Position numbers and translations under genes: made by a program
In this document: one piece after another, positions 13,801-25,600 of the stretch
Numbering within the stretch: the first letter of the stretch is position 1
How the letters are laid out: each line of letters opens with the position of its first letter
NCBI RefSeq assembly: GCF_032362555.1
Contig: NC_083513.1
Coordinates: forward strand, 1,860,001 to 1,924,000
From: Amyelois transitella
Lineage: Eukaryota; Arthropoda; Insecta; Lepidoptera; Pyralidae
Length of the DNA stretch: 64,000 nt
Reading direction: 5' to 3'
Notes under the pieces: model-generated
The model's input: the letters and a program-made list of their open reading frames with translations, nothing else
What the model was told of the DNA's origin: nothing
Database searches by the model: none

Positions 13801-16284
13801 TGTTAGGAATAGCATGGACATTTATTTAACACAGCTTTAAGACATAAGTCATGATTCACAGAAAATCTACCTAATTGAAACAATAGCAGATAAATTGAGT
13901 ATAATCTTTAGCTTAGTTATAAATACAAAGCTAACAATTTATTGAAAACCTAATATTTTTTTTAGAGCACATATTCATATTATAATACGGTCACGGCATG
14001 CACTTTTAACTATTTGAGATTGCATTGAATACAAGAAATTGAGATTTCCATTAACCTAAACCATTAAAGAAAAACATAAATCATGTAAATGTTGTTGTTT
14101 TATTATTTTGACAGATTTTAATATAAGAAACCATGGCACCACCAAGTCTTGACATAACTTTAAGATTTGTATATTCATGTCGATCGAGACTAAACATATA
14201 TGCTCATGTAACTTTGTTTTTTTTTTACACATTTTGCACATCATCAATATTTTTTCTAAAATTTCCGATGTGTAAACTTTTTTATAACTTTTTGTCACTT
14301 CACATGAAATTCTATTTATTGTACAAATCTGTTTGAGTTTGTGAGCCATTATACGTGGCAAATCACATAAGAGGTGCGCTGGTCTCATGTTGCTTGTAAT
14401 AAGATTACATGGTCTAGAATTGGCTCATGGCTCAAATATTAACATTTTAAACCAGTTCATTATCCTGACTACTGACCTCTTGCAGCAAGTCCTGTGCCGC
14501 GATGGCTTTCAGCACATTCTTCTTGCTGGTCTCCTGTAATTCCCCGCCCAGCACCAACTCGTCCAGGATGAAGTATGCTTTCTCAAAGTTAAAGATAATG
14601 TCCAGTTCACACACCTGAAAATAAAGAAATAAATTGATACTCATGAATGAGGTAATATTTTTTAAGCTTCAAAAATACTAGGCAAGCCTTAATTGGCTTG
14701 CCTCAGTATGTAATGTAGTAATGCCTACCCAAATCACTGAAAATTCACTTTTATTACTTTGTCATAAAGTTAGAACAGAATAGATTTATTTTAGAAATTG
14801 GATACAAGGTATCACTTATTACATGAGATCAATTTACAAATAAAGATATCTTGAATCTAAATCATGAAGGAAGGCACATTAACTACATTATATGTATATG
14901 TATAGTGAATAATATTAATGATTTCAATACAAATATAATGTCTCATGTCTCGTACATACAGTACATAAGTTTTGAAAATTAATCTATTCTATTCTACAAA
15001 TTATGTCAATACCATGTCAAAAATTCACATGAGGCCATTATGTCAAGCTCGGGCTACACATGTTCACAGTTCTATGCAGGGTTAGGTCTAGGTCTTGATA
15101 TGTGGTTGCTTATACTAGCTTCTGAGTGGAAGAAGTTTTAAATTGAGTGTAATTAAAAACTATTCTCAACTAGAAAGGCTATGTAGAACAGTTACATCAT
15201 GTTTAAAACGGAAATTATAAACCGCCGAGCTTGCATGAAGAGAGTTATGAATGTGGATGAAGCAAAGGAAGTATGCAGGGATCGTGGCAAGTGGAAAGAG
15301 GTAGTCTCTGCCTACCCCTCCGGGAAAGAGGCGTGAGTTTATGTATGTATGTATGTATGTATGTATTATAAACTTGAATCTTTTACCAAACATAAATAAG
15401 ATTTTATAAAGAGGACAATACAGTATCTATACCAAAAATAAAAGAAAAAGCAGCAGTCGGACATAAAGACAGTTTCAAAAGAAAAGTGAAAAATACTTAC
15501 GCTGCCAAAGTACTTGTCCAGCAACTCAACATATCTATGAATCAGCTCCAGGGTAAGCAGCTCATTGTCTTCCTGCTCCATCGCACAGCAGAAGTATAAA
15601 GATGCGTATCTAAAAAAATTATTGCTATATATTATAAACATATATTTTCTTCATCTGTATGTATGCGTGTATTATGCTAAAGATGGGGGCGGATTTTGTT
15701 CTTGTTTAAAATTATAGAAAGAGGATTTTCTAAGTAAGGTTTTTATCTATAAACACAACCTGCCTATGGCCAGGTTGGGCCGTTAGGAATAAATACTATT
15801 TTCATTATAATTTCTGTCGTTAATACCATATCTTCCTTGCTAATTCCAGCACCAGATTATTTTCATTGAAATCTTTCTTGTGAAACTTGTAATTAATAGG
15901 ATATCCCCAGTTTGAATCAGAAAGCTACCCAATCACAACTAAGAATTCTACAGAAGTCATTATATATTTGAAAGCAGAATTTATGAGTGCTTGTATTTTT
16001 ATTGTAACTACCTTTTGTATACAACTTTGACGTCTTTCCACTCCAAAAATGAGCACATCTTAGGTTTTCTTGCCAGCACTGTCGTAATCAGTTCTCGTGT
16101 TATTTTCTTCTTCAGCTTATCTGGGTGCGCCACATACCACTTCTGCAACCTCAGCTTGCCTTGGCGGCTGAACAGCAACATGAATTGCATCTGTAATATG
16201 AGAATAATGTAGGATAATTTATAAAGAATGACGATTTGTTTGCACTGTTCACACCCAGCCACAAACCAAATTTCTATTTACCAT
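7778..16284 (-). CDS. AP-1sigma: AP-1 complex subunit sigma (clathrin adaptor small chain)
   Basis: Small subunit of the heterotetrameric AP-1 adaptor that selects cargo into clathrin vesicles at the trans-Golgi and endosomes. Exons on the - strand: a first exon that contributes only ATG (16284-16282, then GTAAAT), 16190-16012 ([19 protein letters not shown]...), 15609-15501 ([20 protein letters not shown]...), 14614-14477 ([20 protein letters not shown]...QDLLQE), and one of two 45-base last exons (10017-9973 or 7822-7778). Phases agree throughout and the product is 157 aa, the normal family length. Sequence match to the family is near complete, including the longin-type core and the QDLLQE end of the shared part. 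The single-codon first exon is inferred from the family's usual MM start and a good donor. It starts head to head with SMG8. Confidence 0.93.
7823..9972 (-). other. AP-1 sigma sequence between the alternative last exons
   Basis: Very AT-rich sequence that is intron or 3' UTR depending on which last exon is used. Several TTTATT strings give candidate - strand poly(A) signals (for example near 8274 and 9537) for transcripts ending in the proximal last exon. No repeat or coding exon is visible. Confidence 0.5.
9973..10017 (-). CDS. AP-1sigma: AP-1 sigma alternative last exon, tail [14 protein letters not shown]
   Basis: On the - strand an acceptor (GTATTAG) is followed by 14 codons and [17 protein letters not shown]. 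It is in phase 0 with the shared exon and has the same size as the distal last exon. It is the proximal option in transcription order. The two tails differ almost completely apart from an acidic start and a final GL pair, so the choice would change the exposed C terminus. Confidence 0.85.
   Translation of the reverse strand, partial: DETVDAALREVGLL
10850..11018. mobile_element. Short non-autonomous DNA element (MITE-like), 169 bp
   Basis: The ends form a perfect 23-base inverted repeat: 10850-10872 begins ATATATACAACGTGTAACGG and 10996-11018 is its reverse complement. If the true end is CAACGTG, both flanks read TATA, as for a TA or TATA target duplication. The inside is AT-rich on the left and has a GC-richer block on the right (about 10928-10990). 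No coding sequence is present. Confidence 0.7.
13430..13543. mobile_element. Palindromic foldback element, 114 bp
   Basis: Almost the whole segment folds on itself. The outer arms are GGCACGCGCGAC at the left and GTCGCGCGTGCC at the right; inner arms are ACTATCGCTGTT and AACAGCAATAGT, with some mismatched bases between. Related copies lie at 43835-43925 (clear) and about 32510-32570 (decayed). The size and full-length palindrome fit a small foldback transposon derivative. Confidence 0.7.
15222..15364 (+). mobile_element. LINE 3' fragment with target-site duplication
   Basis: The sequence matches the last part of the LINE at 24046-26021, from CCGCCGAGCTTGCATGAAG to the GAGGCGTGA end and the (ATGT)n tail. 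The flanks ATTATAAAC occur at 15214-15222 and 15365-15373, a likely target-site duplication. The copy is antisense to AP-1 sigma and lies in its intron. Confidence 0.8.
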
Positions 16285-16621
16285 TTTGTAAAATTTGATC
16301 AGTCAGACGATAATACTTATAAGGAATGCTTTGAGATATTGTTTTTTAAATTAAAATATATTAATTTTCATTACATTTTCATAAAATTATTAATCACACT
16401 ATCCACATCCATCACTTTTTGACATTGATTTTTTTATCGAAAATCCCGTTGGCTTGGCAATGTCAGTATTTGGAAATGTCATTGCCATAACGGGTAAATG
16501 AGTATATTGTTGTTGTTTTCCATTGCCGTGCTGATATTTAAATAAATTTTAGCAAGTTTTCTGTGGTTTATATAGAAGAAAATTTATAATAAAAAAGGAA
16601 TAATTAAGAAGCTCTTTTAAA
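16285..16621. promoter_or_regulatory. Shared promoter region of AP-1 sigma (-) and SMG8 (+)
   Basis: Only about 340 bases separate the two start codons, so the promoters must overlap or be shared. An imperfect inverted repeat (CCCGTT...TGGCAATG at about 16447-16461 and CATTGCCA...AACGGG at about 16480-16495) sits near the middle. I see no clear TATA box or initiator that I would assign to one gene. Confidence 0.5.
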
Positions 16622-19600
16622 ATGAAAACGTTTACGATTGATGATATACCAGAATTTTCCAAAAAGGAGCGTATAGTCGTCGTAGGAGTAATTGGAAAGT
16701 CACCTTATCGTTATCCCAATAAAACAACTCCTCTTTTGCCCTCAGTAAAGAGCGATAAGGTAAATTTTAGTTAAATTTCAAGAGCTTTCTGCTTTCTAGC
16801 CGTACCAATAAAACCAAAACATTGAATATTTTTTTGTTTACAAAGTTTAATGTAACCTCTTAATCAATGTTTACTTTTTAATGTTTCTACAGAATAACAT
16901 CGAATGTTTTTGGGATGAGCGTAGTGGAGTGCTTTATCTGCATGCTGTTACATACCTTGATACCAAGCGGCTCACTGAGTTAGCAGCTACTCTGGATGAG
17001 GATTCTAAAACCACTATCAAGGTAAAAACAAGTGTAAATCTTCTTTTGCTTTAGAAGCCTTCTAAATATTAACTCATCATTTTAGAGATAATAAATTGAT
17101 TTAAGAGTTTACCATCAATACAAATAAAAGAAGTATTATAGGATTGTAGCGAGTGTAAAAATGTATTTTCTGCCTACCCCTCTAGGAAAGGGTTGCATGT
17201 TATTTATACTTTTTTGTACAAAATACAATTTGTGTAGTACAATATGTGGACTTCATGTTTAAAGCATTATCTTACAGTCTACCATTATATGAAGCAGAGA
17301 AACTTTGTGCGGAAGATATTAAGTAATTTTACTAAACATATATATGTATGTACGTTTTATTCACTTTAAAGGATGCGGATGCAGCCCATTGGTTAGTGGC
17401 TTCAGGGGAGCTGGCCGCTGACTCCTGCCGGTTGATAGCCCTGCTGTTCCACCTCTGTCACATTGTGGTGCTGTCTTCTCCCACTCCGGTGTTTGATTTG
17501 GGATACCTGCAGCTTTTTAAGGCTATTGACGCTTATAGGTGAGATTGTGCACAGTGTGCAGTATGCCATAACTAAGATTATTTTAACATATGGTGTTGAA
17601 TATTATGTTTATTTCAATAAAGTATGCATATACATCAAAATTACAAGTTTCCAAATCATTTCAAGGCTAACTCAATCTGTGTAATTTTTCCGTAATTGTA
17701 ATTTATTGTATTAATTAATTGAATTTTTTTTTAGTGCCGTGTGTTTCCCGTTCCAATACAAAAAAGAATAGGACCACTCCATCTCTTTCCCATGGATGTC
17801 GTAAAAGGCGACTAAGGGATAGGCTTACAAACTTGGGATTCTTTTTTAGGTGATGGGCTAGCAACCTGTCTCTATTTGAATCTCAATTCTATCATTAAGG
17901 CAAATGACTGAATGGCTACATGCCATTCAGTCTTTTCAAGACTATTGGCTCTGTCTACCTCGCAAGGGATATAGACGTGACCATATGTATGTATGTATGT
18001 AATTTTTAATAATAATAAGTTTTAATTTACAAATTTCAGAACAGAACTACAGCCTCGCACTGCGCCCTTGCTATCCGCCATCGGTCCCGGCACCGCGTGG
18101 GAGAGCCACGGGCGCTCGTGCTGCCCGCGGCTGCTGTTCCACTTCCGCAGGGCTCCGGCCCCGCTGCGGAGGGCCCCAGCGTCCCTCAAGCGCTTGGAAC
18201 ATTCGGTGGAAGACCAACTGTATTTTATATTGAGGAAGGCGAGGATCATCACTAATGTGTGGTAAGTGTGTAATCGTCTAAGCAGATATACAAGGAGAGT
18301 GTGGAGGGAAAGGTCGGGTGGGAAGACCTAGATTAACATATCTTGATCAAATTAAGGACGTCCTGGTAAAGGGTCAGGTCAAAAGTACCCGAAACCGCCG
18401 AGCTTGCATGAAGAGAGTATGAATGTGGATGAAGCGAAGGAAGTATGCAGAGATCGTGGTAAGTGGAAAGCAGTAGTCTCTGCCTACCCCTCGGGGAAAG
18501 AGGCGTGATTTTGTGTGTGTGGTAAGTCTCCAATAGTCTGTTTCTGTAGGGTTCTATCCTCGCTGTGGAGCACCACAGTGTCCGTCAAGCGACTAGGATA
18601 TTCCATAGAGGACCAACTGCATTTAATATTGAGAATGGCGAGGATTATCACTAATGTATGGTGTGTCTGACTTGTAGACCATATTTTCTAAATATATGCC
18701 ATATCTATCTATAAATATGTATGGTGTGTCTGACTTCTAGACCATATTTTCTAAATATATGCCATATCTATCTATAAATTATCTACAGATAGGAACAGTG
18801 AATGAAAGGATTCACCTTTACACTTCTTACTACGAAACAAGTAATAATTAATTCCTGATACTCTCAAGTCGTCTGAAGAGATTTTCACGTCTAGATCCTT
18901 TGTGGGATAGAGAAAACCAACAGTCTCGATAAGACCGAAAGGCGTTGTTCAGCTGTATAGCTTTATTATGGAATTGAAATTCAAATAGTGACAGGTTGCT
19001 AGCCCATCGCCGACAAGAATACCAAGTTTGTTAGCCTATTCCTCTAGTCGCCTAAAACGCCTTACATGGAAAAGAATTGCGAGTGGTCCTATTCATTAGT
19101 GCCGGGAACTACACGGCACAAATTTTTTTAGATTAACTTCTCAGCTGCCTAATCACTGATCAGTGCACTGGCCTTAACTGCTTAAGCTCTGATCAGCGCT
19201 CGCCCTACCGGCCACGTTTTTTATTTTATTTGCATTACTATAAGTTTGAGACTTATAGGAAATACTCCTTTCTCGCTCGAAAAATTGATTTCCCGCGGCA
19301 GATGCGGGTGTAAATCGGATCGCGGGTTCGGCAGCTCAGAGGTTAAGATAATTAACTTAATTGTTCACAGTGCAAAATCCCTGTTCGCCATTCCCAAAAA
19401 CGAGGAGTTTGTGTACATGACCGCCGACGACAGCGCCAGCGCCGCCCGTGACGTCAGCTCGCTGGTGCGCGGCCTCGTGGAGCGGTGCTCCGGGGACGTG
19501 ACGTCACAGCCCGGCGTACGGCCCACCTTCAAGGAGTTCCTGCAGGCTCACATAGACCTCGCATTCAGGGACGGGTTTGATGACAACGTGGGGAAGTACG

Positions 19601-22600
19601 CTATGAGCACTTCTTTCTTTGAGGTGGGTGTTGTTAGAAGAGTTTACTTGACTTGGCCGTGTGGTTCCCGGCACCAATATAAAAAAAGAATAGGACCACT
19701 CCCATCTTTCTCCAATGGATGGCGTAATAGGCCACTAAGGGATATGTTTATAAACTTGGGATTCGTCTTATAGGCGATGGGCTAGCAACCTGTCAGAATT
19801 TCAATTACAATACGGCATCCATGGGAAATGTATGTAGTGGATTTATTCTTAAGTGCTGAAAACCACACGGCACGCCCTAGTTATTTGGCATATAGTAGTA
19901 AGATGGCAGTCGCTCTGTAAAATTACTTTTCCACTCTGAGTGTCATTGCCCCGAACTCTTACGCAGGATGAATGCAACAAGAAACTCATGCGTGATATAT
20001 TGGTTTCAGCTTCCAAGTGCAACAACTTGGCGCCAGGCGGCCCAAGCTCTCGCACCGGTGTACTTGTCCGTGGAGACGGAGGACCAATCAGAGAGCGGCG
20101 GCGCGTTGTACGACGCGCTCGCTACTGACGTGCGGTTCTCACAAGCGAGATGTGCTAAGGTAACGTGGATATTAAAAGGCTTATGTTTATTTCAGGGATT
20201 TCATTACATATTTTGTGGTCTATAGGTCGCCTCTGTACCGCAGTGGTGGTTCACTTGTCTGTGACACCGGAGGTCCCGGGTCCGTATCCCGGAGGTCCAG
20301 GGTATTATGAGAAACGAACTATTCGTCTATATAAATAAGTATTTATTATTAAATATAGTATTGTTGAATTAGTATTTCGTAACACAAGTTTCGAAATCAC
20401 TTCGAGGCTAACTCAATCTGTGTATTTTGTCCCGTTTATATTTATTTATATTTATCCGTTCAGATTGTAGGACGTTACAAAAAATGGACACATTATAAAT
20501 TACATTTTCAACTCAGTAGTGTTCGTAGGATTTAAAAATTGACACAAAAGTAATGTATGTATATCTAACAAGCTGTTGCGAGAAACCTCGTTCCCGTGGA
20601 ACATTCATGAAAAAAAATATTTTTATATAAACACTCCGGTGTCATAGTAACAGAAGGTCTATTCTATATTTGTGGAAATCAGTCCAATAGTTTTTGAGTT
20701 TATTCGTTATAAACATTAAAAAATACAATTCTTTATTATTAGTTTGGAGAAAAAGTGTTTTTATAAACATATTTAGGGAGGTCATAAAATAATAATTGAA
20801 CATAGGTACAAGAAAGTAATTAATGCGCGTTTGCAGGTGCTGCCCATAGCCCAAGCTTCGTACACAGAGGGATTGCCGTCGCATTATTCCAGTCAGCATC
20901 ATGCTCATAAGGTGAATTTATTATTTAATTAGATATAAATTTAAAGTATGTTATTATTTATTTTATATTATTTATTATAAAATTGTTATTGTTAAATTTA
21001 TTCATTAAAATTTATAGTTTCTGAACAACCATCCCATAGGTATAAAAGAATAATACCACTCCATATCTTTCTCATGGATGTCGTAAATGTGAATCGTGGT
21101 CAGCACTTTCTATGAATGGGGTGAGCAGTCTCTTACTACTTTACTTCTTTCTTTCTTAAACTTTACTAGTCTAATACGAGCACTGAAATCCTTATATGAA
21201 AATTCGAGTGCTTGTGTCAGGATAAACAGAGCGCACACTGAGTGGTTTAAGTTTGAGAAAGGCGTTAGGCAAGGATGTGTTGCGTCACCGTGGCTGTTCA
21301 ACCTATTTATGGATAGTTGTTTGATGGATTTGAAAGAGTCTGAAAGTGGATTAAGGATGAATGAGTTACTCGTCAAATGCCTGCTCTATGCCGACGATCA
21401 GGTTATACTGGCGTCATCAGCGGAGGAGTTACAGGAGATGGTAAACTGTATGCATGAAGCTTTGAAAGAGAAAGGAATGAAAGTGAACGAAGGTAAAACT
21501 AAAACACTAGTTTTTGAAATGAAGAAAGAAATGACAGAATGTAATATTTTTATTGGAGGAGAAAAAGTTGAGAAAGTGAAAGTTTGTGTATCTAGGATCA
21601 AAGTTTACATCGGATGGCAAGTGTGATAGTGATATTGAAAGGAGAGTGAACGCGGGGAACATGGTGAATGGAGCTTGGCATGCCTTTATGAGCAGTCAGA
21701 AACTATCCAAAAAGGTTCGACTGGCTGTGAATAGGGGCGTGTTGGTCCCGACATTAATGTATGAGAGTGAAAGTTGGGTATGGCAAAAGAAGCATGAAAG
21801 CAGAATAAATGCATTGAAAATGAGAGCGTTAAGGAGTATGATGGGTGTGAAATTGAGTGACCGGATAAGGAACAGCGTGGTAAGGGAATGTTGTAATTAC
21901 AGGAATAGAAAAGGGTATGTTAAGATGGTTTGGTCATGTGGAGAGAAAGAATGAAAGCAGGTTGACTAAGCTAACTTAAGACTAAAAAGGGTCAGGTTAA
22001 GTGTACCTACCCGAAACCGCCGTGCTTGCATGAAATGAGTTATGAATGTGGATGAAGCGAAAGAAGTATGCAGAGATCGTCCTCTGCCTACCCCTCCGGG
22101 AAAGAGGCGATATTCGACCACCGACGCTATAAGTGCCTATGTCTGACATGAATTATACTCGTAAGCAATGTGTGTTATGATTATAACGAGGTGGGCGTGG
22201 CGCTGGGCGTGCTGGAGACGATGGCGCGCGGGCCGCAGTGCGCGGGCGCGCGCGCGCGGCTGGCGGCGGCGTGCCGCGCCGCGTGGCGCGCGCGCAGCCT
22301 GTGCGAGGCCGTCTCGCTCACGCAACATCCCTGCATACTGCCCGAACAGTCAGTGCTGTTTCCTTTTTGTACTTCCTAGACACTTTACATATGTAATATC
22401 CAGTCAATGATCAACACCCGAGAAACACTCCGGAGAGGAAAGGAGAAGAGGTGATGACGTAACCGAGACCAGAAGGTAAAAGATACTTTGAAATTTATTC
22501 AGATATAAGAGGCTTTTTACGAGATATGATCACAACTTTTAATTATATACTCGTATATGATGAAATTTGTGATGTGATGTAACGGGAGCGATGATTCGAC

Positions 22601-25600
22601 TCGACCGGAAGATCTTCCCTTAGGTGGCCCTAAGGGAAGATCTTCCGCCAGGTTAGGTGTTATACCTGGGGAACCGCGGCTCCGACGATGTTGTGTCGGA
22701 GGTTGTATATACAGGGTGACTTTTAATTCAACTGCATAAATTTAACTGTTAAGTGTACTCATCTAAAGGATATTTAAAAACGTTAAAAGAAAAATATCGG
22801 TTTATACTTTAGAAAGTACGAAAAAAAATAAAAGTATCAAAATCCACGATCCTAAATTCGTCATATCACCCCGGCCGGCGGAAAAGCGACGCGTAAGATT
22901 CAGAGGTCAACGACACAATTCATTCAGCTGAGCGATCTCGACAATTCTGTACTTTACTTGATCTTGATACTACAAAAATAATTTATTTTTCAGACATTTA
23001 TTTACATGATTAGTTTTAATTTCTTTTTGTAGTATTGGTCTTTAATAAACCATGTGACGTAGTTATTGAGGGTTTTTCAAATGTGAAAATGATGACGTTT
23101 CATTTAAATAAAAATAGGCTCAAACGCCTTAGAAGCATGGGTATTATAGTCTATGTTTAAAAGGATGCAGTTGTTTTAAATATCACCCTGTATAGCTGAA
23201 TTTCTTCGCGGTGATTGACAGTGGTTGTTTGATTTGATGTTGTGACGAGTAGCGTAGAGATGTCGCCACAGGTCACAACACCACTCCCCCCCAACACTTT
23301 ATTATTCAACATAAAATTAAGAACATCTAACAATAAAAAATATTTTTGACATCTCTCACTAACAAAACCATGGCAACCGTTGCTATGGCATCTAGCAAGA
23401 AGGTTGCCTACAACACAAATCATTTAAAAATGAAGATTTAAAAATAAATTAAGATTAAAGGGTCTATGGTATCCATTCTACTCTAACCGTCTTTGCCAGA
23501 TTAAAATTCTTCTCTTTCAAATATAAAGACCGCAGCACCCGAATTAACAAACAAACCAGTTTACTATCACCAACTACAGTCATATAAAAACCTCACTGCT
23601 AGAGCCTTGCTTATGGTCGAATAAAGTTTGTGTTTATACACACAGCGATAACACCAAAGAGCACTCGTCGGGCGTTCGCTACATCAGCGCCTGTAACTGC
23701 GGACGAAGCAAGAGCTCCAGGGAGGACCCCTACTCCGTGCGGAAAGCGAACCACACCTTCTACAGCCAAGCGGCAGATGAATGTGGAACTTGTCCGACAC
23801 TGCAAGCCATAGAGTTTCCCGTGTTCCAGCCTTCAACGCCCACTTACAGGTGAGAAATCACATTTTTTAAGGATGTAAGAGAAATCCCAAGTTTATAAAC
23901 CTATCCTTTAGTCTCCTTTTACGACATCTATATTAAAGTTATGGAGTGCTTCTATATTAAATTACCTGTGACCACACAGCACTGCCTGAACTGAAAACAC
24001 ATGTTCAAGAAGAAAATAGGAATAAAACAAGATTTTAAGAAGTGATTTGTTAGCAGCAAAAGCTAACTTAAGAATGCAAGAGGTTATAGATGAAGATGTG
24101 ATTGAAGCACGTAAGGAATATAAGAAAATGAAAGATTTGGTTAAGAAAGCTGTGATTAGAAAGAAAGAAGAGTATAAAGAGGATTTTGATAAAAGGCTAT
24201 CAGAAGACTTTCAGTCAAATCTGAAAGTATTCTGGAAATCCGTAAGGTCAGCCCGAGGAAATACTATAACCAGAGAGCTGACTAGGATCAGATGCCAGGA
24301 TGGTAGCGTTGTGAAAGGAGAAGAATGTGTACTAAAGATATGGAAGGACTATTTTGAAAGTTTATTTGAAAAAAGGAAGGAAATAAGAAAGATTTCTGCT
24401 ATAGCGAAGAAAAAGAGAATGAGATGGAAGGCGAAATTGAAATGTTCGAAATTGTGGAAGCACTTAAGAGTATGAAAGCGGGAAAGGCTGCTGGGTGTGA
24501 TAGAGTGTCGGTCGAGATGCTTAAAGCAGGAAAAGGCGTAGTAGCTAGTCAGTTGTACTGCCTTTTCAATTTGTGTTGGAGAAGCGGCCGAGTACCAAAA
24601 GATTGGTGTAAGGCTGTTATCGTGCCACTTTACAAAGGAAAAGGGTCACAGCTGGACTGCAAAAATTATCGTGGTATAAGCCTGCTTAGCGTCGTCGGCA
24701 AATTGTATGCTAAGGTATTGATTAATAGAGTCAGGAATGAAACTGATGACAAAATATGGGATGCTCAAGCGGGATTTCGAAAGGGAATGGGATGTACTGA
24801 TCAGGTCTTTTCCTTGCGGTGCATAGCCGAAAAGTTTTTGGCCAAGAGTCAAAAAGTCTATTGCACATTCGTAGATCTGGAAAAGGCCTATGACAGAGTT
24901 GAGAGGAATGAATTGTGGTCAGCACTTTCTATGCATGGGGTGAGCAGTCTCTTAATACGAGCACTGAAATCCTTATATGAGGATTCGAGTGCTTGTGTCA
25001 GGATAAACGGAGCGCACACTGAGTGGTTTAAGATTGAGAAAGGCGTTAGGCAAGGATGTGTTGCGTCACCGTGGCTGTTCAACCTATTTATGGATAGCTG
25101 CTTGACAGATTTGAAAGAGTCTAAAAGTGGATTAAGGATGAATGAGTTACTCGTCAAATGTCTGCTCTATGCCGACGATCAGGTTATACTGGCGTCATCA
25201 GCGGAGGAGTTACAGGAGATGGTAAACTGTATGCATGAAGCTTTAAAAGAGAAAGGAATGAAAGTGAACGTAAGTAAAACTAAAACACTGGTTTTTGAAA
25301 TGGAGAAAGAAATGACAGCATGTAATATTTTGATTGGAGGAGAAAGAGTGGAGCAAGTGAAAGAGTTTGTATATCTAGGATCAAAGTTTACATCAGATGG
25401 CAAGTATGATAGTGATATTGAAAGGAGAGTGAACGCGGGGAACATGGTGAATGGAGCTTTGCATGCCTTTATGAGCAGTCAGAAACTATCCAAAAAGGCT
25501 CGACTGGCTGTGCACAGGGGCGTGTTGGTCCCGACATTAATGTATGGGAGTGAAAGTTGGGTATGGCAAAAGAAGCATGAAAGCAGAATAAATGCAGTGG

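Larger units (their letters stand above)
10018..14476 (-). other. AP-1 sigma large intron with two inverted-repeat elements
   Basis: AT-rich intron that holds a short element with 23-base inverted repeats (10850-11018) and a foldback element (13430-13543). Bases 14476-14447 would be translated (VSSQDNELV, then stop) if the donor at 14476 were not used, giving a third possible C terminus. Open frames near 11243, 12043, 12356 and 14056 are low-complexity AT-rich frames without any recognisable domain. Confidence 0.5.

Noticed and set aside
19246-19773. A 175-codon continuous frame
   Set aside because: It is intron read-through, SMG8 exon 5, and SINE sequence in one frame; splice sites at 19371 and 19624 divide it.
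22137-22410. Arg-rich open frames around SMG8 exon 8
   Set aside because: They are shadows of a GC-rich exon; the in-phase reading is [14 protein letters not shown]...LPE.
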